Part shown: piece after piece, positions 24,969-33,461 of the stretch
How positions within the stretch are numbered: the first letter of the stretch is position 1
Layout: every line of letters starts with the position of its first letter
Assembly (NCBI GenBank): GCA_020848275.1
Contig: JADLAK010000042.1
Span: 1-36,367, forward strand
Origin: Planctomycetota bacterium
GTDB taxonomy: Bacteria; Planctomycetota; UBA8742; UBA2392
Direction of reading: 5' to 3'
Length of the DNA: 36,367 nt
The notes under the pieces: model-generated
The model's database searches: none
Told to the model about the DNA's origin: nothing
The model's input: only the letters and a program-made list of their open reading frames with translations
Position numbers and translations under genes: made by a program

Positions 24969-27900
24969 ATGGTTATCAAACCCTCGTCGTTGCGTCGTTT
25001 TAGCCGCCTGGCGAGTGTTGCGCTGCTCTGTGCGTTGGCGCTGGGCCTGCCCTCCCGCGCCCAGCCCGCCGAGGACGACAATGACGAAGCCGCTTCGGCC
25101 GTCGCCGCGGGTGAGGCGGCGATGGATCGCGGGCAGTACAAGTCGGCCAAAACCGAGTTCAAGGCCGCATTAAAGGAAGACCCCACAAGCCAGCCTGCGG
25201 CGCGCGGCATTGCCGAGGCCTACGCGCGCACCGGCGAGCCGGACCTCGCCATCAAGGCCATCGACAAAGTCATCAAGGATGCCGGCGCGGACAAAGTTGA
25301 CCGCCTGACGTTGCTGATGAAGGCGAAGCTGCACTTCAACCGGGGCGAATACGACAAGACGCTTGAGACCGCGCAGGCCATGCAGAAGGCGGATGCGGCC
25401 GATGTCGACGGCCTCTTGATGCAGGGCAAGGTCGAGCGCGAACGCGGCCGGTACGAGGACGCCGAAAAGACCTTCGAGAAAGTCCGCGCCGTGGCAATGG
25501 CCAAGGCCAAGACCGACTGGAAGGTCAACAAGGACATCGGCCGGCAGGCGGCATTGGCTGAAACCTGGTGCAGCGCCGGCGAAGCTTATTTTTGGCTCAA
25601 CCGCATCGAGGACGCCAACGACTGCTGGGCCATGGCCCTGCGCGCCGACGAATTCCACCTGCGCACCAACGACTGGATGGCGCGCCTGTACCTTGAGCAA
25701 AACCACGACGTCAGCGCGCTCAACAACTACGCCCTGCCGACTCTCAAGCACAATCCCGCCGCGGCGGAACTTCATGTGCGCGAGGCCCAGTGCCACTACT
25801 TCCGCTGGCGCTCGGGCCAGGGCAAACGATCGCTCGACACGGCGATCAAGCTTAACCCGACGCTGGCCGACGCGCTTGCGATGCGCGCGTCGCGCTTCAT
25901 CGGCACCGACCAGTACGACAAGGGCAAAACCGACTACGACGCGGCCCTCAAGGTCAACCCCGCGCACATGCAGGCGCTGGGCGCCAAGGGTCTCCACGCG
26001 ATTACGCTGGGCTTGACGGTGCTTTTCGACAAGACCGAGGCCGAGGTGCTGGCCTTCAACCCGCGGCCCTCCGAGTTCTACGAAGTCATCGCCGACGGCC
26101 TGTCCGAGCGCTCGCGTTTCCTCGAGGCGATCAAGTACTACGAAATCGGCATCAAGGCCAACCCCAAGCACTGGACGCTCTACCGCGGGCGCGGCATGGC
26201 CGCCGTCAACATGGGCGACGACAAGCTCGGCCGCGAATCCCTCGACAAGGCGCTCGCCGAGGACCCCTTCCGCAACAATCTGCAGACCGTCAACCTGCTG
26301 ACGCTGTTCGACAGCTACAAGAACTACGAGCGCATCGAGAGCCCCGACGGCCGCTTCCGCCTGCTGGTGCACCGCAAGGAAGTAAAGGTCATGGCGCCGC
26401 TGTACTTCGAAATCCTCAACGCGGCATGGGACGAGCAGACCAAGAAGTACGGCTTCACGCCGCGCACGCCGCTGACAGTCGAGGCCTTTCCCAACCACGC
26501 CGACTTCGAAGTCCGCAGCATCGGCATCACCGGCCTGCCCGCGCTTGGCGTGTGTTTCGGCCAGCTCATTACTCTCGACAGCCCCAGCGCGCGCGACCCC
26601 GGCACCTACAACTGGGCAAGCACGGTGCGCCACGAGATGGACCACGTTTTCCAGATCCAGATGTCCAACGGGCAGGTGCCGCGCTGGCTGGCGGAAGGCC
26701 TATCGAGCTACGAGGAAAAACGCACCCGGCCCGAGTGGGAACGCCACCTCGAGGACCAGCTCTTCCGCTATTACCACAAGAAGGACATCCCCAGTGTCCG
26801 TAACTTCAATGAATGGTTCCGCGACGGCAGCAAGGTCATGTTCGCCTATTACCTCGGCAACGTGATGTGCGAGTTCATCGACAAGCACAAGGGCGGCTTC
26901 GCGGTCATTTCGCGTATGCTTGAGGAATTCGGCAAGAAGCGCACGCCCGACCAGGTGTTCGAGACCTGCCTCAACATGAAGCCCGAGCAGTTCGACAAGG
27001 AATTCCTCGAGTACGTCAAGAAGCGCATCAGCCACCTGCGCATGGTCCCCTTTGTGCCCGACGACGAGATGGACAATCTTCTCGCCAGGGCCGAGGACGG
27101 CGAGGCCACCCGCCAGGAATACTTGCGGCTGGCGCTGGGCTATCTTCAAAAGGGCGCGCGTTTTGATTGCGAACTCTGGCTTGGCAACGCGGCCAAAAAA
27201 GGCGCCGCCGACCAGCAGGGCCAGGAGGGCGCGCTGTACCACTACGTGAAGGGCCTGCTGGCGCAAAACGACGAGAAGTTGACCGAGACCGAGCGCCGCA
27301 GCGTCTCGCGCGAGCAGCTCAAGCTGGCGCTGGGCAAGGGGCTGGAGGATTTCCAGGTCTACACGCTGATGGCGCGCTTTGCGCAGCAGGAACGTGACGT
27401 GGACGGCATGACCTTCTTCCTGAACGAGGCGCTGCGCGCATTCCCTGAAAACGCACAGGTGCGCGCCCAGCTCTGGAACATCTACGTGCGCAGCGGCAAG
27501 CGCGCCGAGGCCACCAAGATGGCCGAGGAATGGATGCGCGTCGACGAAAGCAACCTCGACACGCGCCTGTGGCTGATTGAGACGATCTACGGGCCTGAAC
27601 GCGACTGGACCAGCATGGCCGAGATGGCCCAGCAGGCGATTTACACCGCGCCGCTCGACCCGCGCACGCATGGCGCGCGCGCGCTGGCGCTGCGCAAGCT
27701 CAAGCGTTATGCCGAGGCCGTCACTTCCTATGAACTCGTGCGCAAACTCGCGACCGGCACGCCTGAACAGGCGCGCGACCAGGAAGTCAGCGCGCTGCTT
27801 GAGATCGTCGCGACCTGGCTTGCGGCGGGCGAAACCGAAAAGGCCAAGAAGGCGCTGCAGGACGCCCGCGCGCTGCTTCCTGACCATCCGCGCATCCGCA

Positions 27901-28001
27901 AATTCGACGAGGAACTCAACCCCGTCGACGAGCCCGACGAACAGTATTCGATTTTCCCCAACGGTGAGCGAGACTGGATTGGCGAAGCCCTGTGCGGTTG
28001 A
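24969..28001 (+). CDS. Exported TPR protein with peptidase MA-like metalloprotease domain
   Basis: The protein has 1010 residues from the ATG at 24969. A signal peptide (LRRFSRLASVALLCALALGLPSRAQPA) follows, so the protein is secreted or periplasmic. TPR repeats fill residues 45-440. A gluzincin-like peptidase domain follows: RHEMDHVFQ gives the zinc motif H555-E556-x-x-H559, and WLAEGLSSYEE about 16 residues on supplies the third ligand, as in peptidase MA-like families. More TPR repeats (about 720-970) complete it. The coding frame is open for about 390 bases upstream inside the cyclase gene, but the signal peptide fixes the start. It is closed by a terminator at 28038. The substrate is unknown. 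Confidence 0.88.
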   Translation: MVIKPSSLRRFSRLASVALLCALALGLPSRAQPAEDDNDEAASAVAAGEAAMDRGQYKSAKTEFKAALKEDPTSQPAARGIAEAYARTGEPDLAIKAIDKVIKDAGADKVDRLTLLMKAKLHFNRGEYDKTLETAQAMQKADAADVDGLLMQGKVERERGRYEDAEKTFEKVRAVAMAKAKTDWKVNKDIGRQAALAETWCSAGEAYFWLNRIEDANDCWAMALRADEFHLRTNDWMARLYLEQNHDVSALNNYALPTLKHNPAAAELHVREAQCHYFRWRSGQGKRSLDTAIKLNPTLADALAMRASRFIGTDQYDKGKTDYDAALKVNPAHMQALGAKGLHAITLGLTVLFDKTEAEVLAFNPRPSEFYEVIADGLSERSRFLEAIKYYEIGIKANPKHWTLYRGRGMAAVNMGDDKLGRESLDKALAEDPFRNNLQTVNLLTLFDSYKNYERIESPDGRFRLLVHRKEVKVMAPLYFEILNAAWDEQTKKYGFTPRTPLTVEAFPNHADFEVRSIGITGLPALGVCFGQLITLDSPSARDPGTYNWASTVRHEMDHVFQIQMSNGQVPRWLAEGLSSYEEKRTRPEWERHLEDQLFRYYHKKDIPSVRNFNEWFRDGSKVMFAYYLGNVMCEFIDKHKGGFAVISRMLEEFGKKRTPDQVFETCLNMKPEQFDKEFLEYVKKRISHLRMVPFVPDDEMDNLLARAEDGEATRQEYLRLALGYLQKGARFDCELWLGNAAKKGAADQQGQEGALYHYVKGLLAQNDEKLTETERRSVSREQLKLALGKGLEDFQVYTLMARFAQQERDVDGMTFFLNEALRAFPENAQVRAQLWNIYVRSGKRAEATKMAEEWMRVDESNLDTRLWLIETIYGPERDWTSMAEMAQQAIYTAPLDPRTHGARALALRKLKRYAEAVTSYELVRKLATGTPEQARDQEVSALLEIVATWLAAGETEKAKKALQDARALLPDHPRIRKFDEELNPVDEPDEQYSIFPNGERDWIGEALCG

Positions 28002-28037
28002 TTACTTTCTGACAGCAATCCACACTCGCGGGCCGGG

Positions 28038-28062
28038 GGCGCACTGTTACAGTGCGCCTTTT
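28038..28062 (+). terminator. Intrinsic terminator after the TPR-metallopeptidase gene
   Basis: GGCGCACTG and CAGTGCGCC pair perfectly around TTA, followed by TTTT. It sits 36 bases after the stop codon and 36 before the thyX start, so thyX needs its own promoter or read-through. Confidence 0.88.
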
Positions 28063-28098
28063 GTCCGCCAGCCGCGAGACCGACTCGAGAGCCAAGCC

Positions 28099-29058
28099 AT
28101 GAAAGTCTTCAACAAGCCGCAGATCTACATCGTGGGCCGCCAGACGCTTTCGCTGGCGGAAGCCCAGCGTTTTCTCACCGACGAAGGCACGAGCTGGGCG
28201 ACCGATACCACCATCGACGGCGAGAAGCTCCCCGAGATGGCGGGGCGCGTCTGCTACATGAGCTTTGGCGACAAGCAGGGCCGCAAATCCAACCGCGATT
28301 ACCTCGGCCACATCCTCGAGGTCGGCCACGGCAGCGTGCTCGAGCACACGGTTTTCAACTTCATCTTCACGGGCATTTCGCGCTCGCTGACGCACGAACT
28401 GATCCGCCACCGCGCGGGTTTTGGCTACAGCCAACTCTCGCAGCGTTATGTCGACGAGCGCGATGCGAACTTCGTTATGCCGCCGGCTTTCCAGGGCGAC
28501 GCCGCGCTTGAGGGCGAAGTCAAGAAGTTCTGCGAGGACACGCTGAAGCTTTACGGCGACCTGACGGACAAGCTCGCCGATAAATATTCGACGCCCAAGC
28601 AGTTGGTCGATTTCGCGCTGCGCGAAGAGGCGCTCACCGAGCGCGAGCCCGGCCGCTTCGGCTTTGCCGACAAGGGCAAGCCCACCGACGAAGTCAAAGC
28701 GCCGGCCGGTAATCGCACCGTGGCGGAGTGGACGACGTTGGTCGAGGCCGACAAGGACGCCGTTAAATATTTCAAGAAGGCGACGCTGACCGCGCGGCGC
28801 AAAACCGCGCGCGAGGCCGCGCGCGCTGTGCTGCCCAACGCGACCGAGACCAAAATTTTCGTCACGGCCAACGCCCGCGCCCTGCGCCATTTCATGGAGC
28901 TTCGCGGCGACATCCACGCCGAGGCGGAAATCCGCGCGCTGGCCTGCGACCTGTGCCTGCTGATGAAGAAGGAAGCGCCGAACCTGTTTGGCGATTACGA
29001 AGTGGTCACGCTGCCCGACGGCTCCCGCCGCACAAAAACCAGCCACAGAAAAGTGTAA
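28099..29058 (+). CDS. thyX: Flavin-dependent thymidylate synthase
   Basis: ThyX makes dTMP from dUMP using FAD, NADPH and methylene-tetrahydrofolate, without needing DHFR for recycling. The motif RHRAGFGYSQLSQRY (RHRx8S) binds FAD and dUMP. HGSVLEHTVFNFIF and the C-terminal LRHFMELRGDIHAEAEIRALA (the conserved R-x4 region near the active site) are present. The protein has 319 residues, about 70-100 more than classical ThyX, mostly from an insertion (about 170-240: EALTEREPGRFGF to VEADKDAVKYF) between the two halves of the fold. The start is the ATG at 28099; no thyA is seen in the window. A convergent exporter gene lies downstream. Confidence 0.95.
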   Translation: MKVFNKPQIYIVGRQTLSLAEAQRFLTDEGTSWATDTTIDGEKLPEMAGRVCYMSFGDKQGRKSNRDYLGHILEVGHGSVLEHTVFNFIFTGISRSLTHELIRHRAGFGYSQLSQRYVDERDANFVMPPAFQGDAALEGEVKKFCEDTLKLYGDLTDKLADKYSTPKQLVDFALREEALTEREPGRFGFADKGKPTDEVKAPAGNRTVAEWTTLVEADKDAVKYFKKATLTARRKTAREAARAVLPNATETKIFVTANARALRHFMELRGDIHAEAEIRALACDLCLLMKKEAPNLFGDYEVVTLPDGSRRTKTSHRKV

Positions 29059-29124
29059 GGACGGTCTCGAGTCCACGGCAACAACCCCGGACCCGGCACT
29101 GGCGACACGAGACGTGCGACGGTC

Positions 29125-29213
29125 GTTAGAGCATTTTCAAGATTACCGTGCCGGTTTCTGCTTGCGGCGAGCATCGCATAAACTCGGCACACTAACCTTG
29201 AAAGAGCTCTAAG
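29125..29213. repeat. Palindromic element 3' of thyX
   Basis: GTTAGAGCATTTTCAAG (29125-29141) pairs with CTTGAAAGAGCTCTAAG (29197-29213) at 14 of 17 positions. An inner GTGCCG (29148-29153) pairs with CGGCAC (29185-29190). It looks like a MITE- or REP-like unit and lies between the convergent thyX and exporter genes. Confidence 0.75.
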
Positions 29214-29241
29214 CGGTCCTAGATAATTGTCTTTAGGTGGC

Positions 29242-29325
29242 GCGGACATTCCTGTCCGCGGTGGCGAGCTTTGCGAGCCACAATTCGACCGGCTACGCCG
29301 GTCGGGCGGACAAGAATGTCCTCCC
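29242..29325. repeat. Composite palindromic element of four hairpins
   Basis: GCGGACA-TTCC-TGTCCGC is a perfect hairpin (29242-29259). GTGGC/GCCAC (29261-29281) and CGACCGGC-TAC-GCCGGTCG (29286-29304) follow, then GGACA-AGAA-TGTCC (29308-29321). The first and last hairpins are also near-reverse complements of each other, so the whole block can fold as one cruciform. It lies next to the 3' end of the exporter gene. Confidence 0.78.
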
Positions 29326-29355
29326 CACAACTGCTCAGAATATATGTAGGGCTGC

Positions 29356-32142
29356 TTAGAGGCGCACGTTGTTCTTGTTGAACCAGCTCAGGATTGCGGG
29401 CACGAGGAAGAAACTCACCGCCAGCGACGCGAGCGTTCCCGCCGCCAATATCAGGCCCAGCGAAATCACGCCCTTGTGCGCCGCAAACGCCAGCGTGCCG
29501 AAACCCAGAAACGTCGTCATGCCGCACAACACGCACGCCATGCGCGTTTGGCGCAACTGGCGTGCGGGGCTGCCATGGCGCTGGCAATGCACGAGGTAAA
29601 CGCCGGCGTCGACGGTCGTGCCGATCAAAATCGGCACGGCAAAGAAGTTCGCAAAATTAAACTTCAGGCCCGTCAACGCCATGATTCCCGCAAGGATCGC
29701 CAGCCCGCCCAACAGCGGCAGCATCGAGACCGACAACGCCAGCGGCCGGCGCAGGTCAAGGAAGATCAAAAACATGATCGCGATGAAGGCGTAAATCACG
29801 CTTTTGGTGAAACCGGAGACGATCAGTTCGGCCGCCTCGTGGATCTGAATCGTCACGCCCGTGATCTGCGGGTCGATCTTGCGCACCTCGGTGTTGAACT
29901 GCCCCGCAAGCTCGTGGATCCAGATGTTCTGGGCCGGGTAAACGTACAGCGCGTAGGCCGCCGTGCCGTCCTTGTCTGTGCCGACATAACGCCCGCGCAG
30001 GATTTCCGGCATGCTGTCAGCCGTGATTGGCGGCGGCAGCGCGTCGCGCCGCAAATCGATAATCGCCTTGCGCAACGCCCCGAAGAACCGCGGCTCGAAC
30101 TCCTTCAGCCGCGAGTCCACCTTCACCGCGTCCTTGTCGCACAGTTCCACCAGCTTGCCCGCTTCGTCCGCGGCGGGGTTGAACGCAGCCGCAAATGCCT
30201 CGCCGCGCGCCACAAGTTCGCGCAGCGCCGCCTGCAGCCTGCGTGCGGCCTTGCGGACGCTTGCGGCGTCGCCGGGCGTAGCCGGCGCCTGGGCGAAATT
30301 CTCGGGCAGCACGCGCCACATGGCCGCAAGCGTGCGGCGCTTGTCCTCTTCCTCGACCGGGAACATCGACTCGACATCGCGCACGACGCCCTTTTCCTTC
30401 AACTCAAGCATGCGCGCCTGGACCCTGCGCAGTTCGCCGACGTCCTTCTGGATCGACACGGCGTAACTCGCGCGCTGGTCGTGCTGGATCAGCAGGCGTT
30501 CCCACTGCACGGCGGCGCTCGACGGGTCGTTGATCTCCAGCAGGTTGTAATCGAAGGGCACCCAGCCTCGCGTCGCGGCGAAAATCGCAATCGCCGCGCC
30601 TGCCGCAACCATGATCGCCACGGCGCGTGCGGCATAACGCGCTATGCCGGTGCCGGCGGGCATGGCCTCGGGGTTTTCGGCCTCGCGTATATCGCGGGCG
30701 CGCATCGTTTCGCGCAGTTCGTCGTCGCCGTGGTCCAGCCGCTTGCGGTCAAACAGCACAAGCATCGCGGGGAACACCACCAGCATGCCGATCAAACAAA
30801 GCATGATCCCGACGCCGCAGATGATGCCGAGTTCCGACAGGCCGCGGAAATCGGTGAACACGGCCGTCGCTAGTGCGGCGGCGGTAGTCGCGGCGCCGGT
30901 GAAGGTTCCCATGCCGATTTCGCCGTAGGTGTCGGCCAGCGCCTCGCGCACGGAAAGCCCGCGTGCGAGCCCGTAACGGTAGTGGTTGAGAACGTGGATG
31001 CCGAAATCGATGCCCAGGCCGACAAGCACCACGCCAAATACCATGGCGAAGATGTTGAGGTGGCCGATCAGCAAAGTTGTTGCGCCGACAGTCCAGATAA
31101 TCGCCATCACCAGCGTCAGGACCGCAAGCAGGGGCCGCACCACGCTGCGGAACATCACGATGAACAGCAGGCCGACGCCGATCAGCGAGAAGATCGTGGC
31201 GTTGGTCATGTCGCGGTTGGTCGAGGCCATTTCGTCGGAGTAAATCGCGGGCCGGCCGGAAATGCCGATGGCGAGCGCCGGGTGATCCTTGCGGACCTCA
31301 GCGACGACCGCGCGCGCAAAGGCAATCGGCTGCTGCACCTGGTCGAGCGCCGTCTGGTTCTTGGCCGGCAACAGCGGCACGAACAGCAGCCGGCCCTCCC
31401 ACGAAAAGAAATAACCGTCGCGGTCGAGTTCCGGGTTGCTGCTTTCGAGGCTGAACATGCCGCCGGAAAGCGCGGCCTCGCCCTGCGCGCTTTCAATACC
31501 CGCGCGCATCGCCGCCAGCAATTGCGCCAGGCCGCGACCTCCTTCGTTCAGCGTGGCGGGGTCGGGCGTTGTGGCGACGTTGCCTTGCTCGATGTTGTCG
31601 CGCAGGCCCGTGAGGAAGCCCGGCACACCGGGATCTTTGGCCACGGCCGCAAGAAGCGGGCCCGAGGATTGTATCTGCGCCGCCACGCGTTCGAGGTCTT
31701 GCTGCGGCAGGTACAACATGCGCGTGCCGCCGAATTTTTCCGGGTCGGCGCGCTCGATGACGGCCGGGAACAACTCCGGTCGCGCGCGTAACTTTTCGGC
31801 AATCGCGTGCGCGGCGGCCTTCATTTCTTCGCGCGTGGCCGCCGACGGCGCGTCGGGGCTGTAGCCCGGGTTGTCCACGGGCCCCGGCGCGGGCGCGATG
31901 AATAGCAGCATCAGCTCCTGGTCGCCAAAGGCGTCGCGGAAGCGCAAAAAGCGCTTGTTGAACTCGGCTTCGGGACTGACGAGTTCGTTGCGGTCGGTGA
32001 TGAAGGTCAGGCGCGTGAGCGCAAGCACGACCGAACCCGCCGCAAGAATCAATGCGGCGATGACGATCCACAGCGCACGTTTGCAAACGAAGCCCGCAAA
32101 TGCGCGCAGCAGCCTGTCGGTCAGTCGTGCAGATTCGGGCAA
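29356..32142 (-). CDS. RND-superfamily exporter, MMPL/HpnN-like
   Basis: The protein has 928 residues in two similar halves of six membrane spans, each preceded by a large periplasmic loop. TM1 is near 22-42. The first transporter block contains GLGIDFGIH near residue 380, with the conserved proton-relay Asp; the second contains ILIGTTVDAGVYLVH near 840. The layout matches HpnN-like exporters, which are proposed to move hopanoids or other lipids to the outer membrane; no hopanoid gene is visible here. The TTG start at 32142 follows the TGA of the ClpS-like gene without a gap, with GGAG about seven bases upstream, so translation is coupled. The substrate is inferred from the family. Confidence 0.87.
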   Translation of the reverse strand: MPESARLTDRLLRAFAGFVCKRALWIVIAALILAAGSVVLALTRLTFITDRNELVSPEAEFNKRFLRFRDAFGDQELMLLFIAPAPGPVDNPGYSPDAPSAATREEMKAAAHAIAEKLRARPELFPAVIERADPEKFGGTRMLYLPQQDLERVAAQIQSSGPLLAAVAKDPGVPGFLTGLRDNIEQGNVATTPDPATLNEGGRGLAQLLAAMRAGIESAQGEAALSGGMFSLESSNPELDRDGYFFSWEGRLLFVPLLPAKNQTALDQVQQPIAFARAVVAEVRKDHPALAIGISGRPAIYSDEMASTNRDMTNATIFSLIGVGLLFIVMFRSVVRPLLAVLTLVMAIIWTVGATTLLIGHLNIFAMVFGVVLVGLGIDFGIHVLNHYRYGLARGLSVREALADTYGEIGMGTFTGAATTAAALATAVFTDFRGLSELGIICGVGIMLCLIGMLVVFPAMLVLFDRKRLDHGDDELRETMRARDIREAENPEAMPAGTGIARYAARAVAIMVAAGAAIAIFAATRGWVPFDYNLLEINDPSSAAVQWERLLIQHDQRASYAVSIQKDVGELRRVQARMLELKEKGVVRDVESMFPVEEEDKRRTLAAMWRVLPENFAQAPATPGDAASVRKAARRLQAALRELVARGEAFAAAFNPAADEAGKLVELCDKDAVKVDSRLKEFEPRFFGALRKAIIDLRRDALPPPITADSMPEILRGRYVGTDKDGTAAYALYVYPAQNIWIHELAGQFNTEVRKIDPQITGVTIQIHEAAELIVSGFTKSVIYAFIAIMFLIFLDLRRPLALSVSMLPLLGGLAILAGIMALTGLKFNFANFFAVPILIGTTVDAGVYLVHCQRHGSPARQLRQTRMACVLCGMTTFLGFGTLAFAAHKGVISLGLILAAGTLASLAVSFFLVPAILSWFNKNNVRL

Positions 32143-32472
32143 TCAGGGCTCCACGGGTTCAACCGTCACGCGCAGCGGATACTTCGGCCGCGCGGCGGCC
32201 AGAATGCCCTCAGCCCGTTGTTGTGCAACACTTTTAGGAAACTTGGCGGCGACCGCCCGGCCTTCACGCCCCAGCGCCGCGGCCACGGCGCGCGCGGCGT
32301 CAATGTCGAGGCCGAGATGCCTCATGGCGGCGTGCAGGATGAAATCCTCGGGCGTCTCCGGGTCGTCGTGGAACACCACAGCCCAGCCCGGCGCGATAAC
32401 CGTCGCAGTCTCGGTGTCGGACTGGTCGGTGTCGTCCCGCGGTTGCTTGCTGGTGGGTTTGTCGCCGGACAT
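32143..32472 (-). CDS. Degenerate ClpS-like adaptor
   Basis: The protein has 109 residues. The fold pattern VVFHDDPETPEDFILHAAMRHLGLDIDAARAVAAALGREGRAVAA, then an AE.ILAAARPKYPLRVTVEP tail, matches ClpS, which delivers N-degron substrates to ClpA. The substrate-binding residues are altered. The canonical NDD-Y-T becomes DDPET, so the Asn that contacts the alpha-amino group is Asp. The canonical VH is LG, so the conserved His is missing. It may therefore bind other ligands, or none. The N-terminal 25 residues are acidic and Thr-rich and may be flexible. A TATAAT box lies six bases before the ATG, suggesting a leaderless mRNA. It is joined stop-to-start with the RND exporter, an unusual partner for ClpS. 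Confidence 0.75.
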   Translation of the reverse strand: MSGDKPTSKQPRDDTDQSDTETATVIAPGWAVVFHDDPETPEDFILHAAMRHLGLDIDAARAVAAALGREGRAVAAKFPKSVAQQRAEGILAAARPKYPLRVTVEPVEP

Positions 32473-32478
32473 GCGCTG

Positions 32479-32504
32479 ATTATACCGCGGCGCGGGCGGG
32501 TCAA
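32479..32504 (-). promoter_or_regulatory. Candidate promoter for the ClpS-like gene with embedded inverted repeat
   Basis: On the minus strand a TATAAT consensus -10 box (32484-32479) lies six bases before the ATG at 32472, so the transcript would be leaderless or nearly so. TTGACC (32504-32499) is 14 bases upstream, a short spacer. It is part of a perfect 12-base inverted repeat, CGGGTCAAGGCG and its complement (32497-32526, loop AACAAA), which could also be an operator or end the upstream DLH transcript. Confidence 0.5.
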
Positions 32505-32541
32505 GGCGAACAAACGCCTTGACCCGGCAGGAGGGCTCGCG

Positions 32542-33387
32542 TTATTCAAACAGCTCGTCAAAAAATTGTTCCATGTCATCCCACGAGCGTTCGTCGGCGG
32601 ACTTGTTGTAAGCAGCGCCCTTGGAATTGTCACCGCCCGCGCCCGGGTTGGTGAAGGAGTGCACCGCGCCGGAATACAGGTGTAACTGCCAGTCGGCCTT
32701 GGTCGCGCGCATTTCCTTGATGAAGGCGTTAACATCGGCCTCGGGCACAAAGGGATCGTCGGCCCCGTGCAGCACCAGCACCTTGCACTTGATGTTCTGC
32801 ATTTCCTTGGCGTCGGCCAACTTCAGGCCGCCGTGAAAACTGACCACGCCGTCGATATCGGCGCCGCTGCAAGCGATGTCGAGCACGGCCGTGCCGCCAA
32901 AGCAGAAGCCGATCGCCGCGATCTTGTTTGTGTCGACTCCCGGCTGCTTCTTGAGCGTTTCCAGCCCCGCCGCTACACGCGCGCGCAGGAGCTTCGGATC
33001 GCTCTTGAACTTGCCCGACGCTTCGCCGGCTTCCTTGACGCTCGCGGGCCTCACAGCCTTGCCGTAAACGTCGGCGCCAAATGCGATGTAGCCCGCGCCC
33101 GCCAACTGGTCGCACTTGCGCTTGAGTTCGGCGCTGACACCCATCCAGTCGTGGATCACGAGCACGCCGGGCCGTTTGGCCGGCGCCGTGGGGCCGGTTT
33201 CGCCCAGCTTGGGCTGGGCCAGGTAGCCCTCACATTCCGTGTCGCCGGCTTTGTAGGCGACGGTTCTTGATTCCGCCTCGTAGGCGGCGTCATCGTCGTC
33301 GTCTTTGGATTGGCCGCTTAGCGTCGTCATCAGCATCAGGCTCAGTGCGGCGATCATCACGGGGCTTGAGAGCAGGAGTTTCTTCAT
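32542..33387 (-). CDS. Secreted dienelactone-hydrolase-family protein
   Basis: The protein has 281 residues from the ATG at 33387, chosen because GGAG lies six bases before it. An ATG at 33393 would abut that site. The signal peptide is KKLLLSSPVMIAALSLMLMTTLSG. The alpha/beta hydrolase has the nucleophile motif GFCFGG (Cys162), with Asp in GADDPF and His in GAVHSF completing the triad. The Cys nucleophile is typical of DLH rather than serine esterases. The exported location suggests an extracytoplasmic hydrolase of unknown substrate. It is transcribed divergently from the Nudix gene. Confidence 0.88.
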   Translation of the reverse strand: MKKLLLSSPVMIAALSLMLMTTLSGQSKDDDDDAAYEAESRTVAYKAGDTECEGYLAQPKLGETGPTAPAKRPGVLVIHDWMGVSAELKRKCDQLAGAGYIAFGADVYGKAVRPASVKEAGEASGKFKSDPKLLRARVAAGLETLKKQPGVDTNKIAAIGFCFGGTAVLDIACSGADIDGVVSFHGGLKLADAKEMQNIKCKVLVLHGADDPFVPEADVNAFIKEMRATKADWQLHLYSGAVHSFTNPGAGGDNSKGAAYNKSADERSWDDMEQFFDELFE

Positions 33388-33461
33388 GGTCATCTCCGAT
33401 TCGGAATGCCCTACCCGGGCGTGGAATGTTTGCACGATATTTGCTTGAACGTCGTTTATCC

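Noticed and set aside
29476..30873. Plus-strand open frame opposite the RND exporter
   Set aside because: It is antisense to a membrane protein with clear spans; the product is low-complexity Arg/His-rich and unlike a real protein.
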